Assembly: GCA_017302295.1 (NCBI GenBank)
Contig: JAFLDS010000021.1
Coordinates: 1-47,954 of the forward strand
DNA length: 47,954 nucleotides
DNA from: Thauera sp.
Lineage (GTDB): Bacteria; Pseudomonadota; Gammaproteobacteria; Burkholderiales; Rhodocyclaceae
Direction: 5' to 3'
The notes under the pieces are model-generated. The model saw only the letters and a program-made list of their open reading frames with translations, was not told the origin of the DNA and ran no database searches. This document shows positions 20,278 through 28,591 of this stretch, in pieces. Made by a program: the position numbers and the translations under genes. Numbering within the stretch: the stretch's first letter is position 1; every line of letters begins with the position of its first letter.

Positions 20278-22262
20278 TCGGATGCGAGGGCGACCACCGG
20301 GTCGAGCCGCGCCGCCTTGCGCGCAGGCAGCCAGCCAAAGATCAGGCCGGTGGCGAAGGCGCAGCCGAAGGCGAGCACGACCGGCATCACCGAATACTGG
20401 ATCGGGGTGTCGAAACTGGCGATGATCGCCGCGGAGCCCAGACCCACCGCGACGCCGATCAGGCCGCCGACCGCCGACACCACCAGCGCCTCGATCAGGA
20501 ACTGCTGCAGGATGTTGCGCATGCGCGCACCGGTGGCCATGCGGATGCCGATCTCGCGCGTGCGCTCGGTGACCGACACCAGCATGATGTTCATGACGCC
20601 GATGCCGCCGACGATCAGCGAGATGGCCGCGACGGTGCCGAGCAGCACCGTCAGCGTGTTCTGTGTTTCGGTCACGGTGGCGATCACCGAGGCCATGTTG
20701 CGGATCTGGAAGTCCTCCACGCCGTGGCGCGCCAGCAGCAGCTTGCTGACTTCGGCCTGGGTGTCGTCGATCAGCGCGACGTCCTCTACCGCGACCGTGA
20801 CGTTGCGCAGGAAGCGCTGGCCGGTCAGGCGCAGGCTGCCGGTGGTGAAGGGCACGAACACGATGTCGTCCTGGTCCTGCCCCCACGGCGTGGCGCCCTT
20901 GGGCGTCATGACGCCGATGACCTGGAAGGGGATGTTGTTCACCAGCACGTAGTGGCCGATCGGGTCGGCGTCGGCGAACAGCGCCCGGGCGGTCGTCTGA
21001 CCGAGCACGGCGACGGTGGCATAGCGGGCCTCGTCGGCCGTGCTGAAGAAAGTGCCGCTGGCGACGTCCCAGTTGCGGGCGAGCACGTACTCGGCCGAGG
21101 TGGCGTTCGCGCTGGTGCGCTGGTCGGTGTTGCCGTAGCGCAGGGTGACGCTCGCCCCCTGCTCCGGCACCGAGGCGCGCACGTTGGGCAGTTCCGCAAT
21201 CGCGCGCACATCCTCGATCACCAGGGTCGCGGTAGTGTCGCGGCCGCGCTGGTTGGGCGCGCCCGGGCGCACGGTGAGCAGGTTGGTCCCCATCGCGCTG
21301 ATCTGGTCGATCACCTTCTGCTTGGCGCCGTCGCCAATCGCCAGCATCGCGATCACGGACGCGACGCCGATGACGATGCCGAGCAGGGTCAGGATTGCAC
21401 GGAACAGATTGGCACGCAGCGCGCGCAGTGCGGTGCGGCCGGCCTCGATGACGTCGGACAGCGGCGAGCTGCGGTCGATATGGGGCGTGAAGTCGGGTTC
21501 AGGACCTTGTGGCGGCTGTGGTCCGGGGTCGCTCAGGACGCGGCCGTCGCGGATCTCGATGACGCGCTGCGCTTGCTCTGCGACTTCGCGCTCGTGGGTG
21601 ATGAGGATGATGGTGTGGCCTTCGGCCGAGAGCTGGCGCAGCAACTTCATGACCTCCTCGCCGCTCTTGCTGTCGAGCGCCCCGGTGGGTTCGTCGGCAA
21701 GAATGATGCGGCCACCGTTCATCAGCGCGCGCGCGATCGACACCCGCTGCTGCTGACCGCCGGAGAGCTGGCTGGGGCGGTTGCGGGTCCGCTCGGCCAG
21801 ACCCAGCGCAGCCAGCAGTTGCTCCGCGCGCGCATGGCGCTCGGCAGGCGGCATGCCGGAGTACACCGCCGGCACCTCGACGTTTTCGCGCGCAGTGGCG
21901 CCGCCGATCAGGTTGTAGCTCTGGAACACGAAACCGAAGGCTTCGCGCCGCAGGCGCGCGAGCTCATCGCGGTCGAAGCCGGCCACGTCCTCGCCCATGA
22001 AGAGGTAGGTGCCGCTGCTGGGGCGGTCGAGGCAGCCGAGAATGTTCATCAGCGTCGACTTGCCCGAGCCCGAGGCGCCGACGATGGCGACGAATTCGCC
22101 CGGGTAGATCGCCAGGTCGATGCCGTGCAGCACCTGGGTGACGACCTCTCCATTGACGAAGCTGCGCGTGATGCCCGACAGCTCGATCAGCGGCGCGCGT
22201 TCCGGCGCCGCGGCGCCTTGCGCCGTCCGCGGCGCGGGACTGCCGAAGGTGTCGCGCTTCAT
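20274..22262 (-). CDS. macB: MacB-type ABC exporter (ATPase fused to permease)
   Basis: 662 residues with the MacB architecture. The N-terminal ABC ATPase has Walker [10 protein letters not shown], signature LSGGQQQR and Walker [12 protein letters not shown]. The first membrane helix ([20 protein letters not shown]) is followed by a large periplasmic domain and three C-terminal helices with [20 protein letters not shown]. It couples ATP hydrolysis to mechanotransmission and exports substrates such as macrolides, peptides or siderophores from the periplasm through the outer-membrane channel. The ATG at 22262 overlaps the MacA stop. Substrate unknown. Confidence 0.93.
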   Translation of the reverse strand: MKRDTFGSPAPRTAQGAAAPERAPLIELSGITRSFVNGEVVTQVLHGIDLAIYPGEFVAIVGASGSGKSTLMNILGCLDRPSSGTYLFMGEDVAGFDRDELARLRREAFGFVFQSYNLIGGATARENVEVPAVYSGMPPAERHARAEQLLAALGLAERTRNRPSQLSGGQQQRVSIARALMNGGRIILADEPTGALDSKSGEEVMKLLRQLSAEGHTIILITHEREVAEQAQRVIEIRDGRVLSDPGPQPPQGPEPDFTPHIDRSSPLSDVIEAGRTALRALRANLFRAILTLLGIVIGVASVIAMLAIGDGAKQKVIDQISAMGTNLLTVRPGAPNQRGRDTTATLVIEDVRAIAELPNVRASVPEQGASVTLRYGNTDQRTSANATSAEYVLARNWDVASGTFFSTADEARYATVAVLGQTTARALFADADPIGHYVLVNNIPFQVIGVMTPKGATPWGQDQDDIVFVPFTTGSLRLTGQRFLRNVTVAVEDVALIDDTQAEVSKLLLARHGVEDFQIRNMASVIATVTETQNTLTVLLGTVAAISLIVGGIGVMNIMLVSVTERTREIGIRMATGARMRNILQQFLIEALVVSAVGGLIGVAVGLGSAAIIASFDTPIQYSVMPVVLAFGCAFATGLIFGWLPARKAARLDPVVALASE

Positions 22263-23578
22263 AGCCGCGGCGTCATGCGGGGGGCGTTGCCGTTGCCGGG
22301 CGCGGCACTGAGGCCGGAGACGATGCGCTCGCCCTCGGCCAGTCCGGATAGCACCTGCGCCTGCACTCGGTTGGATACGCCGAGTTCCACGCTGCGCTCT
22401 TCCAGCGAGCCGTCGCCGCGCGCGACGCGCACGCTGCCCTGGCGCGGACGCTGCGCGGCTCCGCCGCTGGCGCCGGGCCTCGCCGCTGCCGGGCTGCGCT
22501 CTGCGTTCTCGCGCGGACGCACGGCGGCGGGACTCTCCTGCGCGGTGCCCGCTCGGCTGCCGCTGGGCGTCTGTCCGCGTTGGGCACGAACCCCCTGGTT
22601 GAGCGCAGCCATCGGCATCAGCAAGGCGTCCTTTGCCTGTGCGACGACGAAGAACACCTGCGCGGTCATCTGCGTCATGAGTCGGCCATCGGGGTTGGGA
22701 ACGTCGAAAAGGGCGTTGTACAGCACGACGTTGTTCGTTACCGTAGGCGTCGGCTCCACCTTCTCGAGCTTGCCGTACCAGCGCTGGCCCTGGCCGCCCA
22801 GGGTGGTGAAGTAGGCCTCCATGCCAAGCTTCAGGCGGCTGACGTCGGCTTCCGAGACCTGGGTCTGCACCGTCATCGTGCTCAGGTCCGCCACGCGCAG
22901 GATGACCGGCGCCTGCTGGTTGGTGTTCAGCGTCTGCCCCTGGCGCGCAGTGATGGACACCACGGTGCCGCTCATCGGCGACAGGATGCGGGCGTACTGC
23001 AGGTTGGCCTCGTCGGCGCGCAGCGTGGATTCGATCTGCTCGATCTGCGCGCGCAAGGCCTCGAGCTGGGCCTGGGCCGACTTGAGGGCTGCCTCGGCCG
23101 TCTGCAGCGTTTCCTTCGTCGTCGCGTCCTCGGCCATCAGGGCCGTCTGGCGGCGGAACTGGATGCCGGCCAGCATGAGCTGCGCTTCCCTGTCCTTGAG
23201 TTGGGCACGCAGATTGCGCAACTGGGCGCGCGAGGCGTCCACCCGCGCCAGATACACGGTGTGGTCGATCTCCGCCAGCAGTTCCCCCTCCTTGACCTCG
23301 GATCCCACTTCGACATGGATCTTCTTCAACTGTCCGGACACCTGCGCGCCCACATCCACGTAATTGCGGGGTTGCAGCGTGCCGGTGGCGGTGACGACGT
23401 CCTCGATGTCGCCGCGTTGCACCGTCGAAAACTGGTATCTGGCCTGCTCGTTGGCGCTGCCGAATACGGCCGGCCAAGCCATCCAGACCCCGCCGCCGAC
23501 GAGCGCGGCCCCGGCCAGGATCAGCAAGGTAGGTCGCCAGCGGAATCGGCGGGCGGATGACGGAGCGTTTGAGTTCAT
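22259..23578 (-). CDS. macA: MacA-type periplasmic adaptor of ABC efflux pump
   Basis: About 439 residues. An uncleaved N-terminal helix ([20 protein letters not shown]) anchors it to the inner membrane. Lipoyl and beta-barrel segments follow ([39 protein letters not shown]) with a long helical hairpin between them. Residues near the C-terminus form a low-complexity Arg/Ala/Pro/Gly stretch (about 340-400) not usual for MacA, probably a flexible insertion. ATG 23578 was preferred over a TTG 25 codons upstream. Its stop overlaps the MacB start. Confidence 0.88.
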   Translation of the reverse strand: MNSNAPSSARRFRWRPTLLILAGAALVGGGVWMAWPAVFGSANEQARYQFSTVQRGDIEDVVTATGTLQPRNYVDVGAQVSGQLKKIHVEVGSEVKEGELLAEIDHTVYLARVDASRAQLRNLRAQLKDREAQLMLAGIQFRRQTALMAEDATTKETLQTAEAALKSAQAQLEALRAQIEQIESTLRADEANLQYARILSPMSGTVVSITARQGQTLNTNQQAPVILRVADLSTMTVQTQVSEADVSRLKLGMEAYFTTLGGQGQRWYGKLEKVEPTPTVTNNVVLYNALFDVPNPDGRLMTQMTAQVFFVVAQAKDALLMPMAALNQGVRAQRGQTPSGSRAGTAQESPAAVRPRENAERSPAAARPGASGGAAQRPRQGSVRVARGDGSLEERSVELGVSNRVQAQVLSGLAEGERIVSGLSAAPGNGNAPRMTPRL

Positions 23579-23739
23579 GTCATGGGCGATAGTGGAATTG
23601 AGCGGGCTGCAGCGGGCATCGCGGCCCCGGCCGTCGTTGCGGGTATCCGACAACAGACCATGGACGAAGCATAGAGGTTCGCGGCCGGCCGTTGTGTATC
23701 GGGCTGTAGGCGACCCCGCTCAAGCGCTTGCGAAGCGAA

Positions 23740-23776
23740 CGAAGGGGCACGGCGCGTGGTGCGCGGTGCCCCTTCG
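23740..23776 (-). terminator. Hairpin after exbD
   Basis: An 11-bp perfect stem (CGAAGGGGCAC at 23740-23750 with GTGCCCCTTCG at 23766-23776) follows the exbD stop by 25 bases. It separates the iron operon from macAB. There is no run of T on the transcribed side, so it may stabilise the 3' end or act with Rho rather than as an intrinsic terminator. Confidence 0.5.
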
Positions 23777-23801
23777 GCTCGGCATCGAACGGAGCGTGCG
23801 T

Positions 23802-24218
23802 CTATTCCTTCGGCACGGTGATGAACCCCATCTTCTCGATGCCTGCGGTGCGGGCCTGCGACATGACTTCGGCCAGCTTCTGGTAGCGGGTGTCGTGGTC
23901 GGCACGCAAGTGAAGCTCGGGCTGCGGAGACTTCGCCGCGGCTTCGGCGAGACGCGCCGGCAGGGAGGCTTCGTCCAGCGGCTGGTCGTTCCAGAACATC
24001 TTGCCGGCGGCATCGAGCGCGAGCGTCACCGTTTCCGGCTTTTCCACGGTCGGCTGGCTGGCGGCCTGCGGCAGGTCGATCTTCACCGAATGCGTGAGCA
24101 AGGGTGCGGTGATCATGAACACGATCAGCAGCACCAGCATGACGTCGATCAGCGGGACCATGTTGATCTCGCTTTGCGGGGCGCGCGCGTCCCCCTGGCT
24201 GAATCCGCCGAACGCCAT
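23802..24218 (-). CDS. exbD: ExbD, TonB-system proton channel subunit
   Basis: 138 residues. A single N-terminal membrane helix (PLIDVMLVLLIVFMITAP) carries the essential Asp of ExbD/TolR proteins, followed by a periplasmic domain. With ExbB it converts the proton gradient into movement of TonB. ATG 24218 overlaps the exbB stop as TGATG; a GTG one codon upstream is possible. It is the last gene of the hemP-bfd-bfr-tonB-exbBD cluster. Confidence 0.93.
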   Translation of the reverse strand: MAFGGFSQGDARAPQSEINMVPLIDVMLVLLIVFMITAPLLTHSVKIDLPQAASQPTVEKPETVTLALDAAGKMFWNDQPLDEASLPARLAEAAAKSPQPELHLRADHDTRYQKLAEVMSQARTAGIEKMGFITVPKE

Positions 24219-24976
24219 CACGCCGCTCCGCTGATGGCCGGGCGTGCCGCGGCCAGCGGCGTGCTCGCCGCGGAGGACTCACCGAGCGGGGCGATGCGCG
24301 AGCCGGTGGAGAACCAGGCGTGCAGGTCGTGGGCAAAGGCGTCCAGCTCCGAGAGTTCGAGGCGATTGGCGCGGGTGATCCAGTTGTACGCCAGCACCGC
24401 CGGAATGGCGACGAACAGGCCGAAGGCGGTCATGATCAGCGCTTCGCCGACGGGGCCGGCCACCTTGTCCAGCGTAGCGGCGCCGGAAATGCTGATATTC
24501 ACCAGCGCGTGGTAGATGCCCCAGACGGTGCCGAACAGCCCGACGAAAGGTGCGGTGGAGCCGATGGAGGCGAGCAGCGTCATGCCGGACTCGAGGCTCG
24601 CCGTCGACAGGGCGATCGACTTGCGCAGCGCGCGGGTGATCACCTCGTCGGCATCCAGGGTGCCGCCCAGGCTGCCCTGGTTCGTGTGCCGGCGAACGTG
24701 GTCGGCTGCGGCGGCGCCGTGCCGGGCGAGCGCCTCGAAGGGCGAGCCGGCCGCCTTTTCGCTCAGGCGGCCCAGACCCTGGTTGAGGTCGGGCGCCGAC
24801 CAGAAAGCTTCGACGGCGCCGTCGAAGCCGCGTGCGCGCAGCTGGCGCGCGACGCGCAGCAGGATCAGATACCAGCTGGTGATCGACATCGCCAGCAGCA
24901 GCAGGGCGACGCTCCGGATGACGAGATCGGATTGCGCCCACAGGTGGGCAAGCCCGAAGGCCTGGGTGGTTTCCAT
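24218..24976 (-). CDS. exbB: ExbB, TonB-system proton channel subunit
   Basis: 252 residues with three membrane helices. The TM1 block is LVIRSVALLLLAMSITSWYLIL. The MotA/TolQ/ExbB core is ASIGSTAPFVGLFGTVWGI, and the third helix is ALIMTAFGLFVAIPAVLAYN. It forms the pentameric channel that energises TonB. It starts 2 bases after the tonB stop and overlaps exbD, so the three subunits are translated as a unit. The C-terminal tail is short and Ala/Ser-rich. Confidence 0.94.
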   Translation of the reverse strand: METTQAFGLAHLWAQSDLVIRSVALLLLAMSITSWYLILLRVARQLRARGFDGAVEAFWSAPDLNQGLGRLSEKAAGSPFEALARHGAAAADHVRRHTNQGSLGGTLDADEVITRALRKSIALSTASLESGMTLLASIGSTAPFVGLFGTVWGIYHALVNISISGAATLDKVAGPVGEALIMTAFGLFVAIPAVLAYNWITRANRLELSELDAFAHDLHAWFSTGSRIAPLGESSAASTPLAAARPAISGAA

Positions 24977-24978
24977 GT

Positions 24979-25788
24979 TCAGCTTTCCTGCAGTTTGAAG
25001 ATGATGGGTACGAGGACCCAGGATTCGATGGCCTGATCGCCCCGGCGCGCAGGCACGAACTTCCAGCGCCCAACCGCGTCTTCCGCGGCACGATCGAGCC
25101 GATCCGAGCCGGAACTTCGTGAAAGTTCGATGCGCGCTGGCAGCCCCTCGGGCGAGACGAGAACCTTCAGCATCACCTTGCCCTCCTCGCGCATGCGTCG
25201 CGACAACGGGGGGTAGGCCGGAGCGGGGTTGTTCAGGTAGGCCGCGTCGAAGCGTGCGGCCACCACTGGCGCCGGCGCAGGCTCTGCCGCTGGCGCGGGT
25301 GCGGCAGCCTGCACCGGTGCGGCGGGTGCGGGTGTGGGGGCGGTCGCCTCGTTCGTGATGGCCGAGGGGGCCGCGGTCGTTGGCACGGGCGTCGGTCTCG
25401 CGGGCGCAGCCTTTGTCGCTGGTTGCGGCCGGGGTTTGGGCTCGACTCTGGCTGGGGGGGGTGGAGCGGGTTCCGGCTTCACCGTGGGCGGGGGCGCTGC
25501 GGGCGGCTTGGGCGCTTCGGCCTGGATCAGGGCGACCTGGATCGGCGTCATCACGGGTTCGACGTCCCGCCGCGGCGCAATCAGGGTCAGCGCGAGCAGT
25601 CCCGCTACATGCGCGGCCGCAACCAGCCCGGCGATGGCTGCGCGTTTGAGCCGGTCCGGTCCGTCGGCCTGCGTGTTCTGCCGGGGCGGGTGATCCGTGC
25701 GTGTGTGGCTGCGCTCGGCGGTGTCGTTCGTCGTATTCGTGGGCATCGCGACAGAGGGCAGCGCAAGCGCGTGGGAGGCAGCGGTCAT
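24979..25788 (-). CDS. tonB: TonB energy-transducing protein
   Basis: 269 residues. The short cytosolic N-terminus is followed by a membrane anchor (AAIAGLVAAAHVAGLLALTLI). A long Pro/Ala/Glu/Lys-rich periplasmic linker (about 95-180) leads to the C-terminal TonB domain (NPAPAYPPLSRRMREEGKV, then SSGSDRLDRAAEDAVGRWKF). It contacts the TonB boxes of receptors such as the Fiu-like one here. The start at 25788 is the longest; MPTNTT 14 codons later is also possible. It sits 70 bases after bfr across a GC-rich hairpin. Confidence 0.92.
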   Translation of the reverse strand: MTAASHALALPSVAMPTNTTNDTAERSHTRTDHPPRQNTQADGPDRLKRAAIAGLVAAAHVAGLLALTLIAPRRDVEPVMTPIQVALIQAEAPKPPAAPPPTVKPEPAPPPPARVEPKPRPQPATKAAPARPTPVPTTAAPSAITNEATAPTPAPAAPVQAAAPAPAAEPAPAPVVAARFDAAYLNNPAPAYPPLSRRMREEGKVMLKVLVSPEGLPARIELSRSSGSDRLDRAAEDAVGRWKFVPARRGDQAIESWVLVPIIFKLQES

Positions 25789-25806
25789 GGGCAGGAGTCA
25801 GGGAAG

Positions 25807-25839
25807 CCGGCCGTCCGGCCGGATCAGGCGGACGGCCGG
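25807..25839. terminator. GC-rich hairpin between bfr and tonB
   Basis: CCGGCCGTCCG (25807-25817) and CGGACGGCCGG (25829-25839) are a perfect 11-bp inverted repeat with an 11-base loop, 19 bases after the bfr stop. There is no following T-run. It could partly terminate the transcript or set an mRNA processing point that gives bfd-bfr and tonB-exbBD different levels. Confidence 0.5.
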
Positions 25840-25858
25840 TAGCACGGCGGCGATGCGA

Positions 25859-26338
25859 TCAGGACGCACCGGGCTCCATCTGGGATTGCAGGAAGTTTTG
25901 CAGGCCGACGCGCTCGATCAGACCGAGCTGGGTTTCCAGGTAGTCGATGTGCTCTTCGGTGTCCTCGAGGATGTGCTCGAAGATCTCGCGTGACACGTAA
26001 TCCTTACAGGATTCGCAATACGCAATGGCCTCGACGAGGTTCTCACGGCCACCCTGTTCGAGCTTGAGGTCGCCCTGCAGGCATTCGGGTACGTTCTCGC
26101 CGATCATGAGCTTGTTCAGATTCTGCAGGTTGGGTAGCCCCTCGAGAAACAGCACGCGCTCGATCAGCAGGTCGGCGTGCTTCATTTCTTCGATCGACTC
26201 GTCGTACTCGTGCTTTCCGAGCTTCGAAAACCCCCAGTTCTTGTACATCCGCGCGTGCAGGAAATACTGGTTGATCGCCGTGAGTTCGATGGTGAGTTGT
26301 TTGTTCAGGAACTGGATGACTTTCTTGTCGCCTTTCAT
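25859..26338 (-). CDS. bfr: Bacterioferritin
   Basis: 159 residues, the exact family length. In E. coli numbering the ferroxidase ligands E18, E51, H54, E94 and H130 and the haem-ligating M52 (SIEEMKHA) are all present. Position 127, normally Glu, is Thr ([11 protein letters not shown]). The protein assembles into a 24-mer that oxidises and stores iron and binds haem between subunits. GGAGG lies 4 bases before the ATG, and the ATG overlaps the bfd stop. The Thr at 127 could change the second iron site, although the neighbouring E128/E129 may compensate. Confidence 0.95.
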   Translation of the reverse strand: MKGDKKVIQFLNKQLTIELTAINQYFLHARMYKNWGFSKLGKHEYDESIEEMKHADLLIERVLFLEGLPNLQNLNKLMIGENVPECLQGDLKLEQGGRENLVEAIAYCESCKDYVSREIFEHILEDTEEHIDYLETQLGLIERVGLQNFLQSQMEPGAS

Positions 26339-26574
26339 GCGGCCTCCATCGCGAGAGAGTGATCGGGAAAATGCGTCTGCTGCATGCTTGACGCGCGACG
26401 GGTGCCGTTTGCCGCGAGTGCATCGCGAAGGCATTGATGCGCGCATTTCGCGCACCGTCCGCAGTCGACCGTCACACCCAGTGCGTCGCGCAGATGGCGC
26501 AGGCGTGTCATGCCTTGTTGCGCGGCTTCGGCAATCTGACGTTCGGTTACCGCGTTACAGATGCAGACGTACAT
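26335..26574 (-). CDS. bfd: Bacterioferritin-associated ferredoxin
   Basis: 79 residues with the Bfd [2Fe-2S] cysteine pattern: MYVCICNAV near the start (CxC) and [12 protein letters not shown] (the second pair, C-x2-C). Bfd docks on bacterioferritin at the haem and donates electrons so that stored iron is released. It lies directly upstream of bfr with an ATGA overlap. The C-terminal tail beyond residue 60 is longer than in E. coli Bfd (64 residues) and shows no motif. Confidence 0.93.
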   Translation of the reverse strand: MYVCICNAVTERQIAEAAQQGMTRLRHLRDALGVTVDCGRCAKCAHQCLRDALAANGTRRASSMQQTHFPDHSLAMEAA

Positions 26575-26616
26575 AGTCTAGTCTCGCAAGGAAAGGTTGC
26601 CTAAGTGAAAAAGCGC

Positions 26617-26814
26617 CTACTTGGTCAGGATAAGCTTGCCGCCGCGCGTCACGCGAAGCACATAGTGCGTGCCGAGGTGCTCGATCTTGACCGCCCGTTG
26701 TCCGCCAAGCAACGCGTCGCTTGCAATCGTGCGCACGGACTCCGATCTTGCGTCGGCATTATCTTCCTGACTGGAATTCGTAGCCGGCGCAGCGGCAGGC
26801 GGAGCTGAGTTCAT
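26617..26814 (-). CDS. hemP: Hemin uptake protein HemP
   Basis: 65 residues. The C-terminal HemP domain is clear: DALLGGQRAVKIEHLGTHYV and RVTRGGKLILTK at the extreme end. HemP proteins are small cytosolic factors associated with haem or iron uptake, and some act as activators of haem-receptor genes. ATG 26814 was chosen by family length, since a longer frame upstream would run through the Fur site. It is the first gene of the iron operon, 42 bases before bfd. Confidence 0.88.
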   Translation of the reverse strand: MNSAPPAAAPATNSSQEDNADARSESVRTIASDALLGGQRAVKIEHLGTHYVLRVTRGGKLILTK

Positions 26815-26830
26815 GAGTGCATTCAATAAC

Positions 26831-26849
26831 GACAATGATTCGCATTTAA
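26831..26849 (-). promoter_or_regulatory. Fur box upstream of hemP
   Basis: Read on the minus strand, TTAAATGCGAATCATTGTC matches the 19-bp Fur consensus at 13 positions by hand count, including GCGAATCATT around the centre. It overlaps the predicted -10 box and lies 17 bases from the hemP start. It should repress the whole hemP-bfd-bfr-tonB-exbBD unit when iron is plentiful. Confidence 0.75.
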
Positions 26850-26873
26850 ACATTTTAGTCCAGGTAAGGTCAA
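26845..26873 (-). promoter_or_regulatory. Sigma-70 promoter of the hemP operon
   Basis: On the minus strand a TTGACC -35 box (26868-26873) and a TTTAAA -10 box (26845-26850) are spaced by 17 bases. The Fur box covers the -10, the classic layout for Fur repression. Confidence 0.6.
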
Positions 26874-26928
26874 CACGATGTGTAAAGTCGCCCATGACCT
26901 GCTCGCCTGCTCGCGCCGGCCGCGGATT

Positions 26929-27378
26929 TCAGGGTAGCTTCAGCAGGACGCGCAGGCGCGGGTCGAGGGGGCCGTCGGGCAGGTAGCCGATCGCCGATGG
27001 ATCGTTCGACAGAAGGGTGGGGAGGTCGGCCGGGCTGCTGGCTTCGCGCGGCGGCAGTGCGCGACCCGTGAACACCTGGCGGGACCAGTAGGCGCGTATC
27101 TGGCTGGGATTCTTGCCGGTCAGCAGGGCATACAGGCGGTCTCGCGTCGAACCGCCGGGCAGGTCGTACAGGGTGACCTGGGTGCCGTCTTCCAGTGTTG
27201 TGCGCCGGCCCAGGTACAGCTGGCTCGCCTCGTCCGCATTGAGGCTGGGAATCCGGCTGCTGGCCGCGGTGACCAGCATCACCTCCGCCGCCCTGGCCTG
27301 ACCGGAGAGCGCGACGAGTCCCACCGCCAGCGCGGTGATGCGTCGGCGCATCCAGAATCGGCGCTCAGAACGTGACAT
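26929..27378 (-). CDS. Small phosphate-binding-like periplasmic protein (PstS/PBP-like domain)
   Basis: 149 residues with a signal peptide (ITALAVGLVALSGQARAAE). The mature part matches short PBP-like proteins annotated as phosphate ABC transporter substrate-binding: SLNADEASQLYLGRRTTL, DLPGGSTRDRLYALLTGK, YWSRQVFTGRALPP, and NDPSAIGYLP near the end. It is only half the size of a full PstS and no ABC genes are nearby, so it is probably not a transport component. It follows a porin-like gene with a 14-base overlap and belongs to an operon with a c-di-GMP protein, which suggests a ligand-sensing role. MRRRITAL at 27351 is an alternative start. Confidence 0.75.
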   Translation of the reverse strand: MSRSERRFWMRRRITALAVGLVALSGQARAAEVMLVTAASSRIPSLNADEASQLYLGRRTTLEDGTQVTLYDLPGGSTRDRLYALLTGKNPSQIRAYWSRQVFTGRALPPREASSPADLPTLLSNDPSAIGYLPDGPLDPRLRVLLKLP

Positions 27379-28588
27379 CGACGGACAGGCTCAGCGTGTT
27401 GATCGAACGATTTCCCATCCTGCCGGCGGCACGATCGTTGGCGGGGTCGAATGTACCCCAGGCGTCGTCGGCAGTTCGGGAACGCGCAAATTCCGCCTTC
27501 AACGCCGTGTTGTCCAGAACATCCCAGCGCACGCCAGCGGTGATGCTTCGCTGCGCCAGGTTGCGGGACGCATTGAAGACGGCCAGGCCACCACGCAAGG
27601 GATCGAGCTCGGGGAAGGGGGGAAGGCTGGCGATCTGATCATCGCTGACGACAGGGCTCTTTTGCGCGTGGCGCGCGAACACCAGATAAGGGGTGACCGG
27701 GCCGAAATGATAACCGGCAGTGAATTGCCATGCATGGGCACTGTTGGCATAGCGCTGCGACTGGCGCCGCGCGTACTCGCCCACCAGCAGCCAGTCGCCG
27801 TTGTCCCACTGAAATCCGGCCGAACTGAAGCGGACCTTGCCGCTGTCCCCCGCCATCTGCGCGACGATGTCGCGTCGGTCGAGACCGGGGCTAAGTAGCA
27901 CCGGTGCCAGGGCCTTGAACAGCGGGTCGCGCCAGTGGATCGACAGATCCGCCTCGGCATGGCCGAAGCGGACGGAAAAATCGCCGCGCGTGAGTGTCAG
28001 GTTGACGCCCGCGACTCGCTTCAGGCGCGCGTTGGTGTCAGGGTACAGCGGAATCCGGCTCGTACCGACGAAGGGGTGAAGTTCGATGTCGGTCTCGCCG
28101 GCGCGCGTGCGGTACAGGAAATCCACGCCATCGAGGTCCGAAAACGGGTTCAGGCCATACACCTCTTCGGGTGGGCGGACCCATGGGTGCGCATAGTTGA
28201 TGTTGAGCGAGTCGGACTGCATGAAAAACGGAATGCGCAGCCTGCCGACGCGTCCGGTGAGTTCCGGTGTGAATTGGTGGCTCAGAAAGGCCAGTGTCGC
28301 GCGTGGCTGATAGTTGCCATCGGTGTTCTCCCGGCTGATGATCTGGACGACTGCCGAGTTCGCGTCGGAGATACGCAAGCTGCCCTGAATGCCGATGATC
28401 GAGTCCGGGCCGGAGTCCGGCCGTTCCCTGCCGGGGCGGTCGATGCCCACGCGGGTGTAGCGTACGTCCGCTTCGTAGGTCCGGACCACGCCCGCGGTGG
28501 CAAACCCGGACAGATTCAGCATGTCCGTGCCGCCTGCGGTTGCGGTCAGCGACGAAAGAGCAAGCGCCGGCATGATGGCCCACTTCAT
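27365..28588 (-). CDS. Outer-membrane beta-barrel (porin-like) protein
   Basis: 407 residues. A signal peptide (WAIMPALALSSLTATAGG) leads into alternating beta-strand sequence such as LNLSGFATAGVV, GRVGRLRIPFFMQSDSLNIN and WLLVGEYARRQSQRY. It ends SLSVDVTF with the C-terminal aromatic of outer-membrane proteins. No specific porin family is recognised with confidence. It lies 3 bases after the c-di-GMP gene and overlaps the PBP-like gene, so the three are co-transcribed. It could admit or sense a solute whose level is reported to the EAL protein; that is inference. Confidence 0.7.
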   Translation of the reverse strand: MKWAIMPALALSSLTATAGGTDMLNLSGFATAGVVRTYEADVRYTRVGIDRPGRERPDSGPDSIIGIQGSLRISDANSAVVQIISRENTDGNYQPRATLAFLSHQFTPELTGRVGRLRIPFFMQSDSLNINYAHPWVRPPEEVYGLNPFSDLDGVDFLYRTRAGETDIELHPFVGTSRIPLYPDTNARLKRVAGVNLTLTRGDFSVRFGHAEADLSIHWRDPLFKALAPVLLSPGLDRRDIVAQMAGDSGKVRFSSAGFQWDNGDWLLVGEYARRQSQRYANSAHAWQFTAGYHFGPVTPYLVFARHAQKSPVVSDDQIASLPPFPELDPLRGGLAVFNASRNLAQRSITAGVRWDVLDNTALKAEFARSRTADDAWGTFDPANDRAAGRMGNRSINTLSLSVDVTF

Positions 28589-28591
28589 GGC

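Noticed and set aside
26929-27378. PstS subunit of a phosphate ABC transporter
   Set aside because: It is about half the length of PstS, and no permease or ATPase gene is adjacent.
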